Of a DNA stretch of 64,000 nt, positions 17,437-25,875 are shown in pieces. Both the position numbers and the translations under genes were made by a program. Source of the stretch: Arthrobacter sp. StoSoilB19 (GTDB taxonomy: Bacteria > Actinomycetota > Actinomycetes > Actinomycetales > Micrococcaceae); NCBI RefSeq assembly GCF_019977275.1, contig NZ_AP024650.1, positions 1,054,001-1,118,000 on the forward strand, read 5' to 3'. The stretch's first letter is position 1. Each line of letters begins with the position of its first letter. Below the pieces are notes generated by a model, which had not been told where the DNA came from, made no database searches, and was given only the letters and a program-made list of their open reading frames with translations.

Positions 17437-18171
17437 ATGAACACATCGACTCATGCTTTCGGAAACGCCCAAGCCTCGAACGGCCGCCGTGTGGTGGTCA
17501 CCGGCGGTTCCAGCGGAATCGGCAAAGCCATCGCCGAGGCCTTCCTGGCCAACGGCGACCGTGTTGCCGTGCTGGACCGGGCCGGAGAGGACGGCGCCAT
17601 CCGCGTGGACGTGGCCGATGAAGCCAGCGTGCGCGCGGCCTTCGCCGAGGCCCGGGAGGCGCTGGGCGGCATCGACGTCCTGGTCAACAGCGCGGGCCTG
17701 CTGACGGAGTCTCCGCTGGAGGACATGTCCCTGGACATGTGGAATGAGACCCTCACTGTGGACCTGACCGGTGTGTTCCTGTGCTGCCGGGAGGTGGTGC
17801 GGGAGATGCGGCAACGCAAGTGGGGCCGCATCATCAACATCGCCTCCCAGCTGGCCATCAAAGGCGGTGTGGGGCTGACGCATTACAGTGCCGCCAAGGC
17901 CGGCGTCGTCGGCCTTTCCAAGGCGCTTGCCCTGGAAACGGCGGCGGACAATGTGCTGGTCAACTGCATCGCCCCGGGGCCGATCGAGACGCCGCTGGTG
18001 GAAGGCATTTCGGAAAGCTGGAAGGCCGCGAAGCGCGCCGAGCTGCCGTTGGGGCGCTTCGGGACGCCCGCGGAAGTGGCTCCCGCGGCTCTCCTGCTGG
18101 CCAGCGATCCGGGTGGAAACCTGTTTGTGGGACAGACGCTGGGACCCAACTCCGGCGATGTGATGCCTTAA
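17437..18171 (+). CDS. SDR-family oxidoreductase 2
   Basis: A 244-residue classical SDR with VTGGSSGIGKAIAEAF (residues 21-36), VLDRAGED after beta-2 (Asp favours NAD), NSAGLL, INIASQLA with the catalytic Ser near 137, and Tyr150/Lys154 in HYSAAKAG. The C-terminal SNPGG-like loop and a final GPNSGDVMP replace the usual VDGG ending, so the substrate pocket differs from SDR 1. GAAAGGA lies just before the ATG. It is followed after 14 bp by the small CGACG protein. It resembles FabG-like 3-oxoacyl reductases only at family level. Confidence 0.9.
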   Translation: MNTSTHAFGNAQASNGRRVVVTGGSSGIGKAIAEAFLANGDRVAVLDRAGEDGAIRVDVADEASVRAAFAEAREALGGIDVLVNSAGLLTESPLEDMSLDMWNETLTVDLTGVFLCCREVVREMRQRKWGRIINIASQLAIKGGVGLTHYSAAKAGVVGLSKALALETAADNVLVNCIAPGPIETPLVEGISESWKAAKRAELPLGRFGTPAEVAPAALLLASDPGGNLFVGQTLGPNSGDVMP

Positions 18172-18185
18172 GGAAAGGGAGCGAC

Positions 18186-18551
18186 ATGTGCGGTGCCTGC
18201 GGAAGGACCACCGTGGCGGACCCCGCCCTGGGCCCGGCGCGGACCATGCGGCAACACCTGATCGTGGCAGCGACGGTCAATGCCGTCTGCGCCGGCCTCC
18301 CCGGTGCTCCGAAGGTGACAGCCCTCAATGACGGGTGGCTGATGACCGGGGCCGCCGGAGCCTCCGCGCAGTGCCAGACGCTCAACGAACTGTGGTCCGC
18401 GGTGCTCGGGTGCTTCAAGGATGCATCCGTGTTGGACCAGCTGAACGGCCGCCGGCAGGCATACGCGGCTGATCCGGCCAATGCGGGCCTGCCTGCGCGG
18501 GCAGCCGGTCTTCTGCCGGACCCCGAATACTACCAAGGAGATTTTGCATGA
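18186..18551 (+). CDS. CGACG-motif small protein (121 aa)
   Basis: I do not know a function for this family. The protein opens MCGACGRTTVADPALGPART, a CxxC next to the N-terminus that could bind zinc or form a redox pair. It continues with a helical AATVNAVCAGLPGAPKVTAL and a Trp-containing region. A third and fourth Cys occur (VCAG, QCQT). No signal peptide is present. The start follows AAGGAAAGGGAG and is firm. Its stop overlaps the start of the OYE gene by 4 bp (ATGA), so its amount is tied to that reductase. A role as small partner or assembly factor of the reductase is a guess from coupling. Confidence 0.75.
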   Translation: MCGACGRTTVADPALGPARTMRQHLIVAATVNAVCAGLPGAPKVTALNDGWLMTGAAGASAQCQTLNELWSAVLGCFKDASVLDQLNGRRQAYAADPANAGLPARAAGLLPDPEYYQGDFA

Positions 18552-19651
18552 CTGATTACTCCCCGCTCTGGTCACCCATCCGGATCGGTGCCACCGAGTT
18601 AGACAACCGGGTGGCCCTGGCACCCATGACGCGGATCAGCGCCACCGAGGATGGGCATGCCACAGACAGAATGGCGTCCTACTACCGGACCTTTGCACGT
18701 GGAGGCTTCGGTCTGCTGATCACGGAAGGCATCTACCCGGACACCGCCCACAGCCAGGGCTACCATCACCAGCCCGGCATTGCGACGGAGGAGCAGGCCC
18801 GGTCCTGGGCCACGGTGGTCGACGGCGTCCATGCGGAGGGTGCCAAGATCTTCGCCCAGCTGATGCATGCGGGGGCGCAGAGCCAGGGTAACAGGTTTGT
18901 GGCCTCCTCTGTGGGGCCATCGGCGGTGGCACCCAAGGGGGAGCAGCTGGGGTTCTACCGCGGCGAAGGTCCGTACCCGGTTCCTTCCGCGATCACCCTG
19001 TCCCAGATGAAGGAAGTCCGGGACGGGTTCGTCACGGCCGCGCTGCATGCGCAGCAGGCGGGGTTCGACGGCGTGGAGATCCATGGTGCCAACGGGTACC
19101 TGCTGGATCAGTTCCTCACGGACTACCTGAACCAGCGCGACGACCACTACGGTGGTTCAGCCGAAAACAGGGTGCGATTCGCCGCTGAAATCTGCCGGGA
19201 CGTCCGCGAGGCTGTTGGCCCGGACATGACCGTTGGTATCCGCATTTCCCAGTCCAAGGTCAGCGACACCGAGCACAAGTGGAGCGGGGGAGTGGAGGAA
19301 GCCGAGGTCATTTTCGCCACCTTGGGCGGGACGGGGATTGATTTTGCCCACACCACCGAATACCGCGCCACCGAGGCCGCGTTCGCGGATGCCGGGGAGA
19401 CCCTGGCTGCGCTGGCGAAGAGGTACTCGGGCCTTCCGGTGATTGCCAACGGCAAGCTTGATGATCCGGATACCGCCGTGTCCATGCTGGTGGACGGCTC
19501 GGCGGATGTCGTGGCGCTGGGCAAGGGGGCGCTGGCCAACCGGAACTGGCCCCACCTTGTCCGCAACAACCTGGAGTTCGGGGAGCTCGACCCCGCCGTG
19601 TTCGCTCCTTTGGCGGACGTCAAGGACTGGGAGCTGGAAGATCCCGCATAA
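18548..19651 (+). CDS. NADH:flavin oxidoreductase (Old Yellow Enzyme family)
   Basis: A 367-residue FMN barrel of the OYE family. It shows NRVALAPMTRISAT at the first FMN strand, FAQLMHAGAQSQ (a Gln region in place of the usual HAGR), and the substrate-binding pair His179/Asn182 in EIHGANGYLLDQF. FMN-phosphate loops follow (ADVVALGKGALANR). It reduces activated C=C bonds using NAD(P)H. There is no extra iron-sulfur or dinucleotide domain, so it is the single-domain type. It is the last gene of the LacI-controlled operon and is coupled to the CGACG protein. Reduction of an unsaturated imide or enone is a plausible job here. Confidence 0.9.
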   Translation: MTDYSPLWSPIRIGATELDNRVALAPMTRISATEDGHATDRMASYYRTFARGGFGLLITEGIYPDTAHSQGYHHQPGIATEEQARSWATVVDGVHAEGAKIFAQLMHAGAQSQGNRFVASSVGPSAVAPKGEQLGFYRGEGPYPVPSAITLSQMKEVRDGFVTAALHAQQAGFDGVEIHGANGYLLDQFLTDYLNQRDDHYGGSAENRVRFAAEICRDVREAVGPDMTVGIRISQSKVSDTEHKWSGGVEEAEVIFATLGGTGIDFAHTTEYRATEAAFADAGETLAALAKRYSGLPVIANGKLDDPDTAVSMLVDGSADVVALGKGALANRNWPHLVRNNLEFGELDPAVFAPLADVKDWELEDPA

Positions 19652-19705
19652 GTCTCAACAATGGGCCGTGTGACATCCGGCGCCCGGCTGGGCGTCACGC
19701 GGCTC

Positions 19706-20134
19706 TCACCCCGCGGGCCGGGCCAGGCGCCGGAGCAGGGACACGGCATCGTCGACGGGCACAGGCTGGAAGAACTGCGCGTCGGCGAGTTCGACGGCAG
19801 CGATTGCGCGCGGCGCCAGCTGGGCTCCGGCGCCGGTGACGCGCAGCCGTTTGGCACGGGTGTCCGCCGGATCGACTTCCCGTTCGATGAGTCCCTTGGC
19901 TTCCAGTGCGCGCAGGACCTGGGAGGCCATCTTGACGTCGGTGCCGGCCTGCCGTGCCAGGGCCAGCTGGTTCGGGTGCTCACCTTGGTTATTGAGCCAC
20001 CAGGCGCAGGCGAGCAGCACGAACTGCACGTGGGTGAGATCGAGCGGCGCGAGTGCTGCCGCGATGTCCCGCTGCCAGCGCAGCGTGGTGTGCCAGAGCA
20101 GGAATCCTGGACTTTCGCCGGGGTTGAGAGGCAT
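19706..20134 (-). CDS. MarR-family transcriptional regulator
   Basis: A 142-residue winged-helix protein of MarR type. It carries LDLTHVQFVLLACAWWL, the recognition region ALARQAGTDVKMASQVLRAL, and the wing EREVDPADTRAKRLRVTGAG. Its start overlaps the stop of the upstream SRPBCC gene (ATGA at 20134), so the two are one transcript. A palindrome over the promoter of that unit fits autorepression. The ligand is not evident, and the SRPBCC partner may bind or process it. Confidence 0.9.
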   Translation of the reverse strand: MPLNPGESPGFLLWHTTLRWQRDIAAALAPLDLTHVQFVLLACAWWLNNQGEHPNQLALARQAGTDVKMASQVLRALEAKGLIEREVDPADTRAKRLRVTGAGAQLAPRAIAAVELADAQFFQPVPVDDAVSLLRRLARPAG

Positions 20135-20550
20135 CAGCCGCCGGCCATCCTGACCAGCGCGGCCATGGTCTCGGGCCAGTCGGCGGTGATGCCGGGTCCA
20201 ATCTGCGGGCCGGCTTCGTCTGCGCCGCTTCCGGTGAGCTCCATCCGGTACACCACCCGGTTCCGGTTGGGTTCGATGGTGTCGATGCGGTGGGTGGTCC
20301 TTAGGAGAAGGTTGCCGAAGCGGGCCTCGTCCACGAACCGTTCGTTTTCAATAGCTTCGGCGATGACCAGCGGGATCGGATCGTCACCCGGGGGCGTCAT
20401 CAGGATCTGCGAGCCCGCGGCGAACGGGCCGTTGATCTCGATCTTCTCGATCTCCCCGTTCCAGGCGCCCCAGTTCTCGACGTCGGACCACAGCCGCCAG
20501 ATGGACTCAGGCGTGGCACTGGTTTCGATGCTGTTCTCGTATTCCCACAT
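20134..20550 (-). CDS. SRPBCC-family (START-like) protein
   Basis: A 138-residue protein with the SRPBCC start MWEYENSIETSATPESIWRL followed by SDVENWGAWNGEIEKIEING. This gives the helix-grip fold with a large hydrophobic ligand cavity. No catalytic motif is visible. I start at the ATG 20548-20550, which follows a GAGGAGG site. It forms a two-gene operon with the MarR regulator, a common pairing for sensing or modifying a small hydrophobic compound. Confidence 0.85.
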   Translation of the reverse strand: MWEYENSIETSATPESIWRLWSDVENWGAWNGEIEKIEINGPFAAGSQILMTPPGDDPIPLVIAEAIENERFVDEARFGNLLLRTTHRIDTIEPNRNRVVYRMELTGSGADEAGPQIGPGITADWPETMAALVRMAGG

Positions 20551-20576
20551 GGTGGCCTCCTCAGCAGATGGTCTAT

Positions 20577-20611
20577 GCAAAGATTATCTATGCGCAGACT
20601 ATTTCTGTCCA
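20577..20611 (-). promoter_or_regulatory. Promoter with overlapping palindrome for the SRPBCC-MarR operon
   Basis: Read on the minus strand, TGGACA (plus positions 20606-20611) and GATAAT (20583-20588) are 17 bp apart, a near-consensus promoter. A palindrome at 20577-20593 has arms GCA-AGAT and ATCT-TGC and covers the -10 box. A bound MarR protein there would block RNA polymerase. Confidence 0.6.
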
Positions 20612-20695
20612 GAGGCAACCCGTGGCGCTCCTGTATCCTGACATGTAGGTTCAAGGGCTTCAGCGCCCCATCGACCAAGCCCGGTTTACTGCCGG

Positions 20696-21976
20696 ATGTC
20701 GGTCTGGAATCCTGGCCCGCCGCCTTGGACGTCATCGAACCGCCACTGCAATCGTCAGGATCCGATTGCCCCCAATATCTTGGAATGGATCTTCATCCCT
20801 ACTCACACCCCAGCTCCCGCGGGAATCCCACCCGCTGACCCCAAACCTTCGCGCGCTGCTGCGGTGGATGGATACGTGGCCTGGGTTGAGGCCGGCGCCG
20901 GCATGACCGCGCGGTGGCGCTCGGCGAACGGCAGGCCGGCACCGGGGCGCGTGGAAGTGGTGGACGACTCCCTCACGGCCGAGGATGCGTACCGCATGGC
21001 GTCACAGGGGATCGCGATGCTCTGGCACGGCGACTTCCACAACGCGCGGCAGATCCTCAACGCCCTGGACCGCCGGATAGGCACCGGAAAGAAGGCCGGC
21101 GGAACCCCTGCCGAGCAGTTCTACCGGCACCGGCAGTCCGCCTCGCACCGGGCACGCATTCTGGGCCTGCTGCTGATTCCCCTCGATCCGGGCCCAGTGG
21201 TGCCGCTGCGCCGCGCACCGGATATCCGGGAAGCCGCGGCGGAAGCGTACGGAGGCATTGGAGAATCTTCCGTGGTGTCCCTGCACGAGCTCGTCGGGGC
21301 CGTCGGCGCCCACGAGTGGCGGCGGAATGGTGTCTACGTCGATGCTCTGCAGGACCGCATCCACCCGCATTACGGCACGTTCTTTCCCACCCGCAGCGAG
21401 TACGTGGATCTCGTGGCGGCGGCCGCACTGCCCTCCGATACGCTGGCGTTCGACGTCGGAACCGGCACCGGAGTGCTCGCCGCCGTCCTCGCCCGCCGCG
21501 GCGTCCGCCGCGTGATCGCCACCGACAACGAGCCGCGTGCCATCGCCTGCGCCACTGAGAATTTCCGGAACCTCGGTGTCCAGGACCGCGCGGAGGCGGT
21601 CCTGACCGACATGTTCCCGCCCGGACGGGCACCGCTGATCGTGTGCAACCCGCCCTGGATTCCGGCCACGCCGCATTCCAGCCTGGACAGCGCCGTCTAC
21701 GACCCTGGGAGCAGGATGCTGTTCCGCTTCCTGAACGAACTCCCCGGCCATCTGGAGCCGGGCGGTGAGGGCTGGCTGGTCCTGTCCGACTTGGCCGAGC
21801 ACCTGGGCCTGCGGTCGCGGAAGGACCTGCTGGCCGCCGTCGAAGCGGCCGGGCTGAAGGTGACGGAGCGGCTCGACACCAAGCCAACGCATCCGAAAGC
21901 TTCCGACCGCGAAGATCCCCTGTTCGCGGCGCGCTCGGCCGAGGTCACGTCACTGTGGCGGCTTGTCAGCCGCTAG
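20696..21976 (+). CDS. Class I SAM-dependent methyltransferase (HemK/PrmC-like motif)
   Basis: The C-terminal half has SAM motif I (FDVGTGTGVLAAVLARRG), then an acidic ATDNEPRAIACA, and the NPPW motif (IVCNPPWIPATPHS) that is typical of methylation of Asn, Gln or adenine amino groups. The N-terminal 200 residues hold no motif I can name; they include a helical EDAYRMASQGIAMLWHGDFH. The start is uncertain: the first ATG-like codon gives an improbable proline-rich leader, and translation may begin nearer 20780. It lies alone between opposite-strand or unrelated genes. The substrate cannot be told; protein Gln methylation (PrmC) is less likely because PrmC has a different N-domain. Confidence 0.75.
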   Translation: MSVWNPGPPPWTSSNRHCNRQDPIAPNILEWIFIPTHTPAPAGIPPADPKPSRAAAVDGYVAWVEAGAGMTARWRSANGRPAPGRVEVVDDSLTAEDAYRMASQGIAMLWHGDFHNARQILNALDRRIGTGKKAGGTPAEQFYRHRQSASHRARILGLLLIPLDPGPVVPLRRAPDIREAAAEAYGGIGESSVVSLHELVGAVGAHEWRRNGVYVDALQDRIHPHYGTFFPTRSEYVDLVAAAALPSDTLAFDVGTGTGVLAAVLARRGVRRVIATDNEPRAIACATENFRNLGVQDRAEAVLTDMFPPGRAPLIVCNPPWIPATPHSSLDSAVYDPGSRMLFRFLNELPGHLEPGGEGWLVLSDLAEHLGLRSRKDLLAAVEAAGLKVTERLDTKPTHPKASDREDPLFAARSAEVTSLWRLVSR

Positions 21977-22174
21977 CACCGCTGGCGATCCTACCGAAGA
22001 GATGGTTTTCACACCGATCACGGACCTCGGGCTCCCGTAGCGGAGGCGGCTGCGGGACTCGCCATCCGTTCCCGTTATCGAAAAAAGGGGGGAGCGTTGG
22101 CTTCTGGCGCCTCTTGCCGTCAGTGTTGGCTGGGCGTAACGTCCGCAGCATAAGGGTTGCCTTTGGAGGCCTCC

Positions 22175-22906
22175 ATGCGTGTGCTGCTGCGCCGTTTCAT
22201 CTCCATGACATCAGTCTTGTCTGTCTGCCTCGGCCTTTCGGCGTGCACCGTCGCCGAGACGCCATCCCCGGCACCGACTACGGAGGCCCGCACGGTCCCA
22301 CCGTTTTCCACGGTCCCACCGTTGCCGGACAGCGGCCACATCGACCCAGGTACATATCTCGTCACCAGTTTCGCAGAGAATTTCGAGATCACCGTCCCGG
22401 ACGGCTGGTCGGCCGACGGTGATGGCTTGCGAAAGGACGACCCGGATCACCCGGATGCGATGGCGGTCTTCGTGGGTTGGTGGCACTCCGACCATGTGCC
22501 GACGGACGCATGCGCGTGGCAGGGCGCGCTCGTCGAGGTCAATCCGTCGGCCAATGCATTCGTCGACGCGATGATGGCGCAGACGTCAACGGCGAGCACC
22601 CCTCCGGTCGAGGTTGTGGTTGGCGATTATTCCGGCGTCGAGTTCGATCTCTCCGTCGAGGGTGACAGGGACATCAAAGCCTGCGACAACGGTCAGTTTT
22701 GCGTTCACTCAGAATATTCGAACCTATGCACCCGCTGGTACTCGAGCGCCGCTGAGCGCGAAACTTACCGGGTGGTCAACCTGCACGGCCAACGCGCAAT
22801 GTTCTGGGTGGTCCAATTCCACGAATCGATCAATCCGGAGCTGACACGAGAGGCACGCGCCGTCTTCGACTCGATCGTGTTCAAGCTCCGACAAGTGACC
22901 AGCTAG
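22175..22906 (+). CDS. Putative secreted lipoprotein (243 aa)
   Basis: A lipoprotein signal is clear: basic MRVLLRRF, a hydrophobic stretch, and the lipobox LGLSAC with the modified Cys near residue 24. After it comes a Pro/Thr/Ser-rich linker (ETPSPAPTTEARTVPP). The mature part starts with FEITVPDGWSADGDGL and has three further Cys that could pair. It resembles actinobacterial lipoproteins with a C-terminal sandwich domain of unknown role. I use ATG 22175 with GGAGG seven bases upstream. No partner gene is evident. Confidence 0.72.
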   Translation: MRVLLRRFISMTSVLSVCLGLSACTVAETPSPAPTTEARTVPPFSTVPPLPDSGHIDPGTYLVTSFAENFEITVPDGWSADGDGLRKDDPDHPDAMAVFVGWWHSDHVPTDACAWQGALVEVNPSANAFVDAMMAQTSTASTPPVEVVVGDYSGVEFDLSVEGDRDIKACDNGQFCVHSEYSNLCTRWYSSAAERETYRVVNLHGQRAMFWVVQFHESINPELTREARAVFDSIVFKLRQVTS

Positions 22907-23246
22907 TGCGGTAGGCGATCTCCTTGCGGGACGGACGGACCAGGCACTTAGGCCTTTCTCTTTTCCGGAAGTACTGACGAAATAGGCCATTGGCGTTCGC
23001 GTTTGACGCGCGCTGCCAGGGGCCCGGGCGGAGCACATAAGCGACGAGGAGTCGCGAAGTGCGTTCAACCAGCGTCACTATCGCTGAATTGTTTCCTTTC
23101 CCCATGATGAGGGCACCTACCAAATGGCCAGCTTCCTCCCTGGTGGCGGTGTGGGCTGGGCGGTCCCCGATCTTCAGCTCATCAGTAATGTACTTGCGTG
23201 GCTTCACCTTGGTCCTGGACCTTGGTCGCCTGCTGAACTTAACCGA
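22907..23246 (-). pseudogene. IS30-family transposase remnant (internal deletion, catalytic residues lost)
   Basis: On the minus strand the reading RRPRSRTKVKPRKYITDEL, GHLVGALIMGKGNNSAIVTL and then PWQRASNANANGLFRQYF follows IS30 transposases (consensus GHWEGDLIIG and SPWQRGSNENTNGLLRQYFP). The two blocks, normally about 100 residues apart, are joined, so the middle with the second catalytic Asp is missing. The first Asp (GD to GA) and the final Glu (NEN to NAN) are also changed to Ala. No terminal inverted repeats are evident. It lies in the gap before the HD-GYP/LuxR gene and marks an old, decayed insertion. Confidence 0.75.
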
Positions 23247-23417
23247 ACGCAGCAGGCGGGCAGATCCTGCTGGAACGGGTGGATGCTGAATTGGTAGAGC
23301 GCACGCTTCTCAACCAAGCCCTATGGGCCCCTTCTTCGCGATCGGCGCGTCGAACTGCGCATGATCCAATACCTCTTTCAGATTGGTGTTGCGACGTTCG
23401 TGAGAAGCCGCCCTGCG

Positions 23418-24989
23418 TTAATTGGGTGCGGCCCCGTACTCGGTCAGGCCGTTCCTGATCGCAAACAGGGTGGCCCCCACCCGGTTGGTTGCACCGATCT
23501 TGGTGTAGATGTGCTCCACGTGGTTGCGGACGGTCTTCCGGGAGAGGAAGAGGCTGTCCGCGATCTCGGCCGGAGTCATGCCGCGGCAGAGCATGCCGAG
23601 GATTTCCACTTCCCGCGGGGTGAGCCCAGCCGCGGCGGCATGCGAACGGCGGGGCTGCTGGCCGGCCGCCACAAGTACGGCCTCCACTGCTCCGGCGGCG
23701 AGCCTCCCGGCTGAAACTTCCTGCCGGAGACGGGCGGCCGCATCAGCCGGCGTGAGTGCGGGCCGGTGCGGGCGTGGCTCCACGGAGGCATGGTAGGAGT
23801 CCGCTGCCGCCAGGATCCGCTGCTTGATCCCCAGCTCGTTTCCGCCGATCCCTCGTGGATAGCCGGACCCGTCCAGCCGCTCGTGGTGTGAGCCGGTGAG
23901 GGCGGCCTCGCCCTTCAGGCCGGGAACGCGGCTGAGGATCCGCTCGCCCAGAAACGGATGCATGCGGATACGTTCCAGCTCCAGCCCGGAGAGGGGCTCC
24001 TTCTTGTCCCACACCTGGTTGGATACCCCCAGGCGGCCCAGGTCGTGCACCCAGCCTGCGCGGCGGAGCTCCGTGACGTCGTCCGCCGGCAGCCCATGCT
24101 CCTCGCCCGCGGCCGCTGCCAAGGCCGCCACCGCGCGGGAGTGTCCGGCCGTGTAGGGGGACTTGAGGTCTGCAAAGTCGCCGATGGCGCGCAGCACTGT
24201 ATCCAGCTGGCTGCCCGACAGGGGAGCGTCAGTGGGAGCCAGGTCAAGGGCCGCCTGCCAGCAGTCGACATCGAGGAGTCCTTCGGTGAGTGCCTGGGCC
24301 TGGTCGATGAACAGCCCGGCCAGTGCGGGATCGAACTGGCTGCCGCGGCGGGCCCGCACCATGGCCACCGCGCCGGCCACTCCTTCCCTCCGCAGGAAGA
24401 CCTCGGCCGTATCCGCCAGGTGCATGATCCGCATCTCCAATGGAATGTCCGCCCCCGCCACCCCCTCCGGCAGGCCCTTGCCGTCCCACCGCTCAAAGGT
24501 GTGGGTGAGCAGTCCTGCCACGCCGTCGTCGAGCCCTACACTGCTGGCCAACACCCCGGCCGAGACGCAGTGCGAGGCAATCATGGTCCGCACCGCCCCG
24601 CTGCCGGTCGCCGCGAAACGCGTCCAGCGGGCAACGCGGGCCAGCGGCGGGAGGCCGGCGCCGGCGTGGCTGAACATGCCGGCGTACATGGGCAGGCCGT
24701 GCTGGTCGCGGTCGTAATAGTCGGCACGGAAGGCGATATCGTCCGTGAACAGCGCGGCGAGTTCAAAGGAATCCGCGTGGCAGCCGATCCAGGCCAGCTG
24801 GTTGGCGTAGTAGATCCTGCCCTGGCCGGCGGCGTCAACGCCCGCAGCCCCGGCGATCCGCAACGCCAGCAGGGACGCACGCAGCATGTGCTCCATCGGC
24901 TGCCCCAGCCCCAGGTCGATGGCGAGCGACAGCGCGGCCAGGACTTCGCTGCGCCGCGGCGCAGCCGGTGACTGCATCACACCTGCCAT
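23418..24989 (-). CDS. HD-GYP phosphodiesterase-like protein fused to LuxR DNA-binding domain
   Basis: A 523-residue fusion. The N-terminal 250 residues are all-helical and unlike known receivers, with a partial HD-like region (HTFERWDGKGLPEG). A HD-GYP domain follows with HSRAVAALAAAAGEE, WVHDLGRLGVSNQVWDKK and HHERLDGSGYPRG, so the metal-binding residues look intact. The last 65 residues are a LuxR helix-turn-helix (GLTPREVEILGMLCRGMTPA). HD-GYP enzymes usually cleave cyclic di-GMP; here activity or binding could be tied directly to transcription. The gene after it on the same strand starts 46 bp upstream of its start codon and may share its promoter. Confidence 0.85.
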   Translation of the reverse strand: MAGVMQSPAAPRRSEVLAALSLAIDLGLGQPMEHMLRASLLALRIAGAAGVDAAGQGRIYYANQLAWIGCHADSFELAALFTDDIAFRADYYDRDQHGLPMYAGMFSHAGAGLPPLARVARWTRFAATGSGAVRTMIASHCVSAGVLASSVGLDDGVAGLLTHTFERWDGKGLPEGVAGADIPLEMRIMHLADTAEVFLRREGVAGAVAMVRARRGSQFDPALAGLFIDQAQALTEGLLDVDCWQAALDLAPTDAPLSGSQLDTVLRAIGDFADLKSPYTAGHSRAVAALAAAAGEEHGLPADDVTELRRAGWVHDLGRLGVSNQVWDKKEPLSGLELERIRMHPFLGERILSRVPGLKGEAALTGSHHERLDGSGYPRGIGGNELGIKQRILAAADSYHASVEPRPHRPALTPADAAARLRQEVSAGRLAAGAVEAVLVAAGQQPRRSHAAAAGLTPREVEILGMLCRGMTPAEIADSLFLSRKTVRNHVEHIYTKIGATNRVGATLFAIRNGLTEYGAAPN

Positions 24990-25035
24990 TCTAGGAAGCC
25001 GCCGGCCGCGGCAGTAGGAACCACGCGTGCGGCTG

Positions 25036-25791
25036 TTATGCCGTCTGGTTCCTCCCGGTCCGTGCCTGGACGGGGCCTGGTCCGGCGGATCGTGCGGTGG
25101 ACGGGAACCTCACGCCCACCTGCGCTCCGAAAAGTCCACGCTGTGGAAGCCAGAAGTCCGCCAGGTGGTCCTGGACCGGCAGTGGGCCCGGAGCTCCCGC
25201 GTCCTCCCCCCGGATGGTGGCCTGGGAATCCGTCACGAGCCACAGCTGCCGTGGCTGGGCCTGGAATGTCTGGCCGTTAGGCACCACACCCGAGACTTTC
25301 ATCCTGCCCGCGCCGAGCAGCGGGCCGGCGAATGCCCCCATGGCCCGGAGCACCAGCTCGTTCCGCCAGAGGCTTTCCGGCATCCGCACGGCCATGGCAG
25401 TCAGCATCGTGGTGGCCGCGGAGGTGCCCAGCTGCAGGCGCCAGTCGAGGACTCCCGGCACCGTAATCAGCGCGGTGAAGGGCCCGCTCCACTGGATGTC
25501 GACGTGGGTCTCCACCGTATGGTGGACCGCCGCCCCGAAGTAGCGGGCGCAGCTGAACTCGGGCGCGGTGTTGGCGTAGATGGTCCACTCGCCGCCGGGC
25601 GTCCGGTGCCAGACGGAGCGGTAGCCGGGGCCAACGGAGCTCACCGGGAAATCCCGGAACGCCAAGTAGTGGCCGCTGGTGAAAGGCAGCCCCAGGACGG
25701 CGTAGCCGGCGAAGTGCTCGGCGGCGTCCTCGGGAAGGTCGGCAACGTTCGGTGTTGCCTCTGCTGATGACTGCGGCTGGTAGATGGTCAT
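25036..25791 (-). CDS. Conserved hypothetical protein (about 250 aa)
   Basis: I cannot name this family. The protein is soluble, with no signal or membrane span. Phrases such as HFAGYAVLGLPFTSGHYLAF, SVWHRTPGGEWTIYANTAPE and VLDWRLQLGTSAATTMLTAM suggest a beta-rich domain that binds a small ligand, as in some heme- or lipid-handling proteins of actinobacteria. I use the ATG 25789-25791, preceded by AGGAGG. It is the upstream gene of the HD-GYP/LuxR fusion on the same strand, 46 bp apart. A shared function with that regulator is inference. Confidence 0.65.
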   Translation of the reverse strand: MTIYQPQSSAEATPNVADLPEDAAEHFAGYAVLGLPFTSGHYLAFRDFPVSSVGPGYRSVWHRTPGGEWTIYANTAPEFSCARYFGAAVHHTVETHVDIQWSGPFTALITVPGVLDWRLQLGTSAATTMLTAMAVRMPESLWRNELVLRAMGAFAGPLLGAGRMKVSGVVPNGQTFQAQPRQLWLVTDSQATIRGEDAGAPGPLPVQDHLADFWLPQRGLFGAQVGVRFPSTARSAGPGPVQARTGRNQTA

Positions 25792-25875
25792 GGCCGCCTC
25801 CTTGTCTCTATGAGGCGAGACTATGACCGGGCCGCAGCAGCGGCATGGGGCAGTTGCCCCATTTGGCATCGGCTT

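Noticed and set aside
23285..23365. tRNA-like text: a D-arm-like GAATTGGTAGAGC, a TTCTCAA loop and a TCGAAC stretch
   Set aside because: The anticodon stem does not pair, the D stem has a mismatch, and the T arm is not at the normal distance. No full cloverleaf can be drawn, so it is chance or a decayed remnant.
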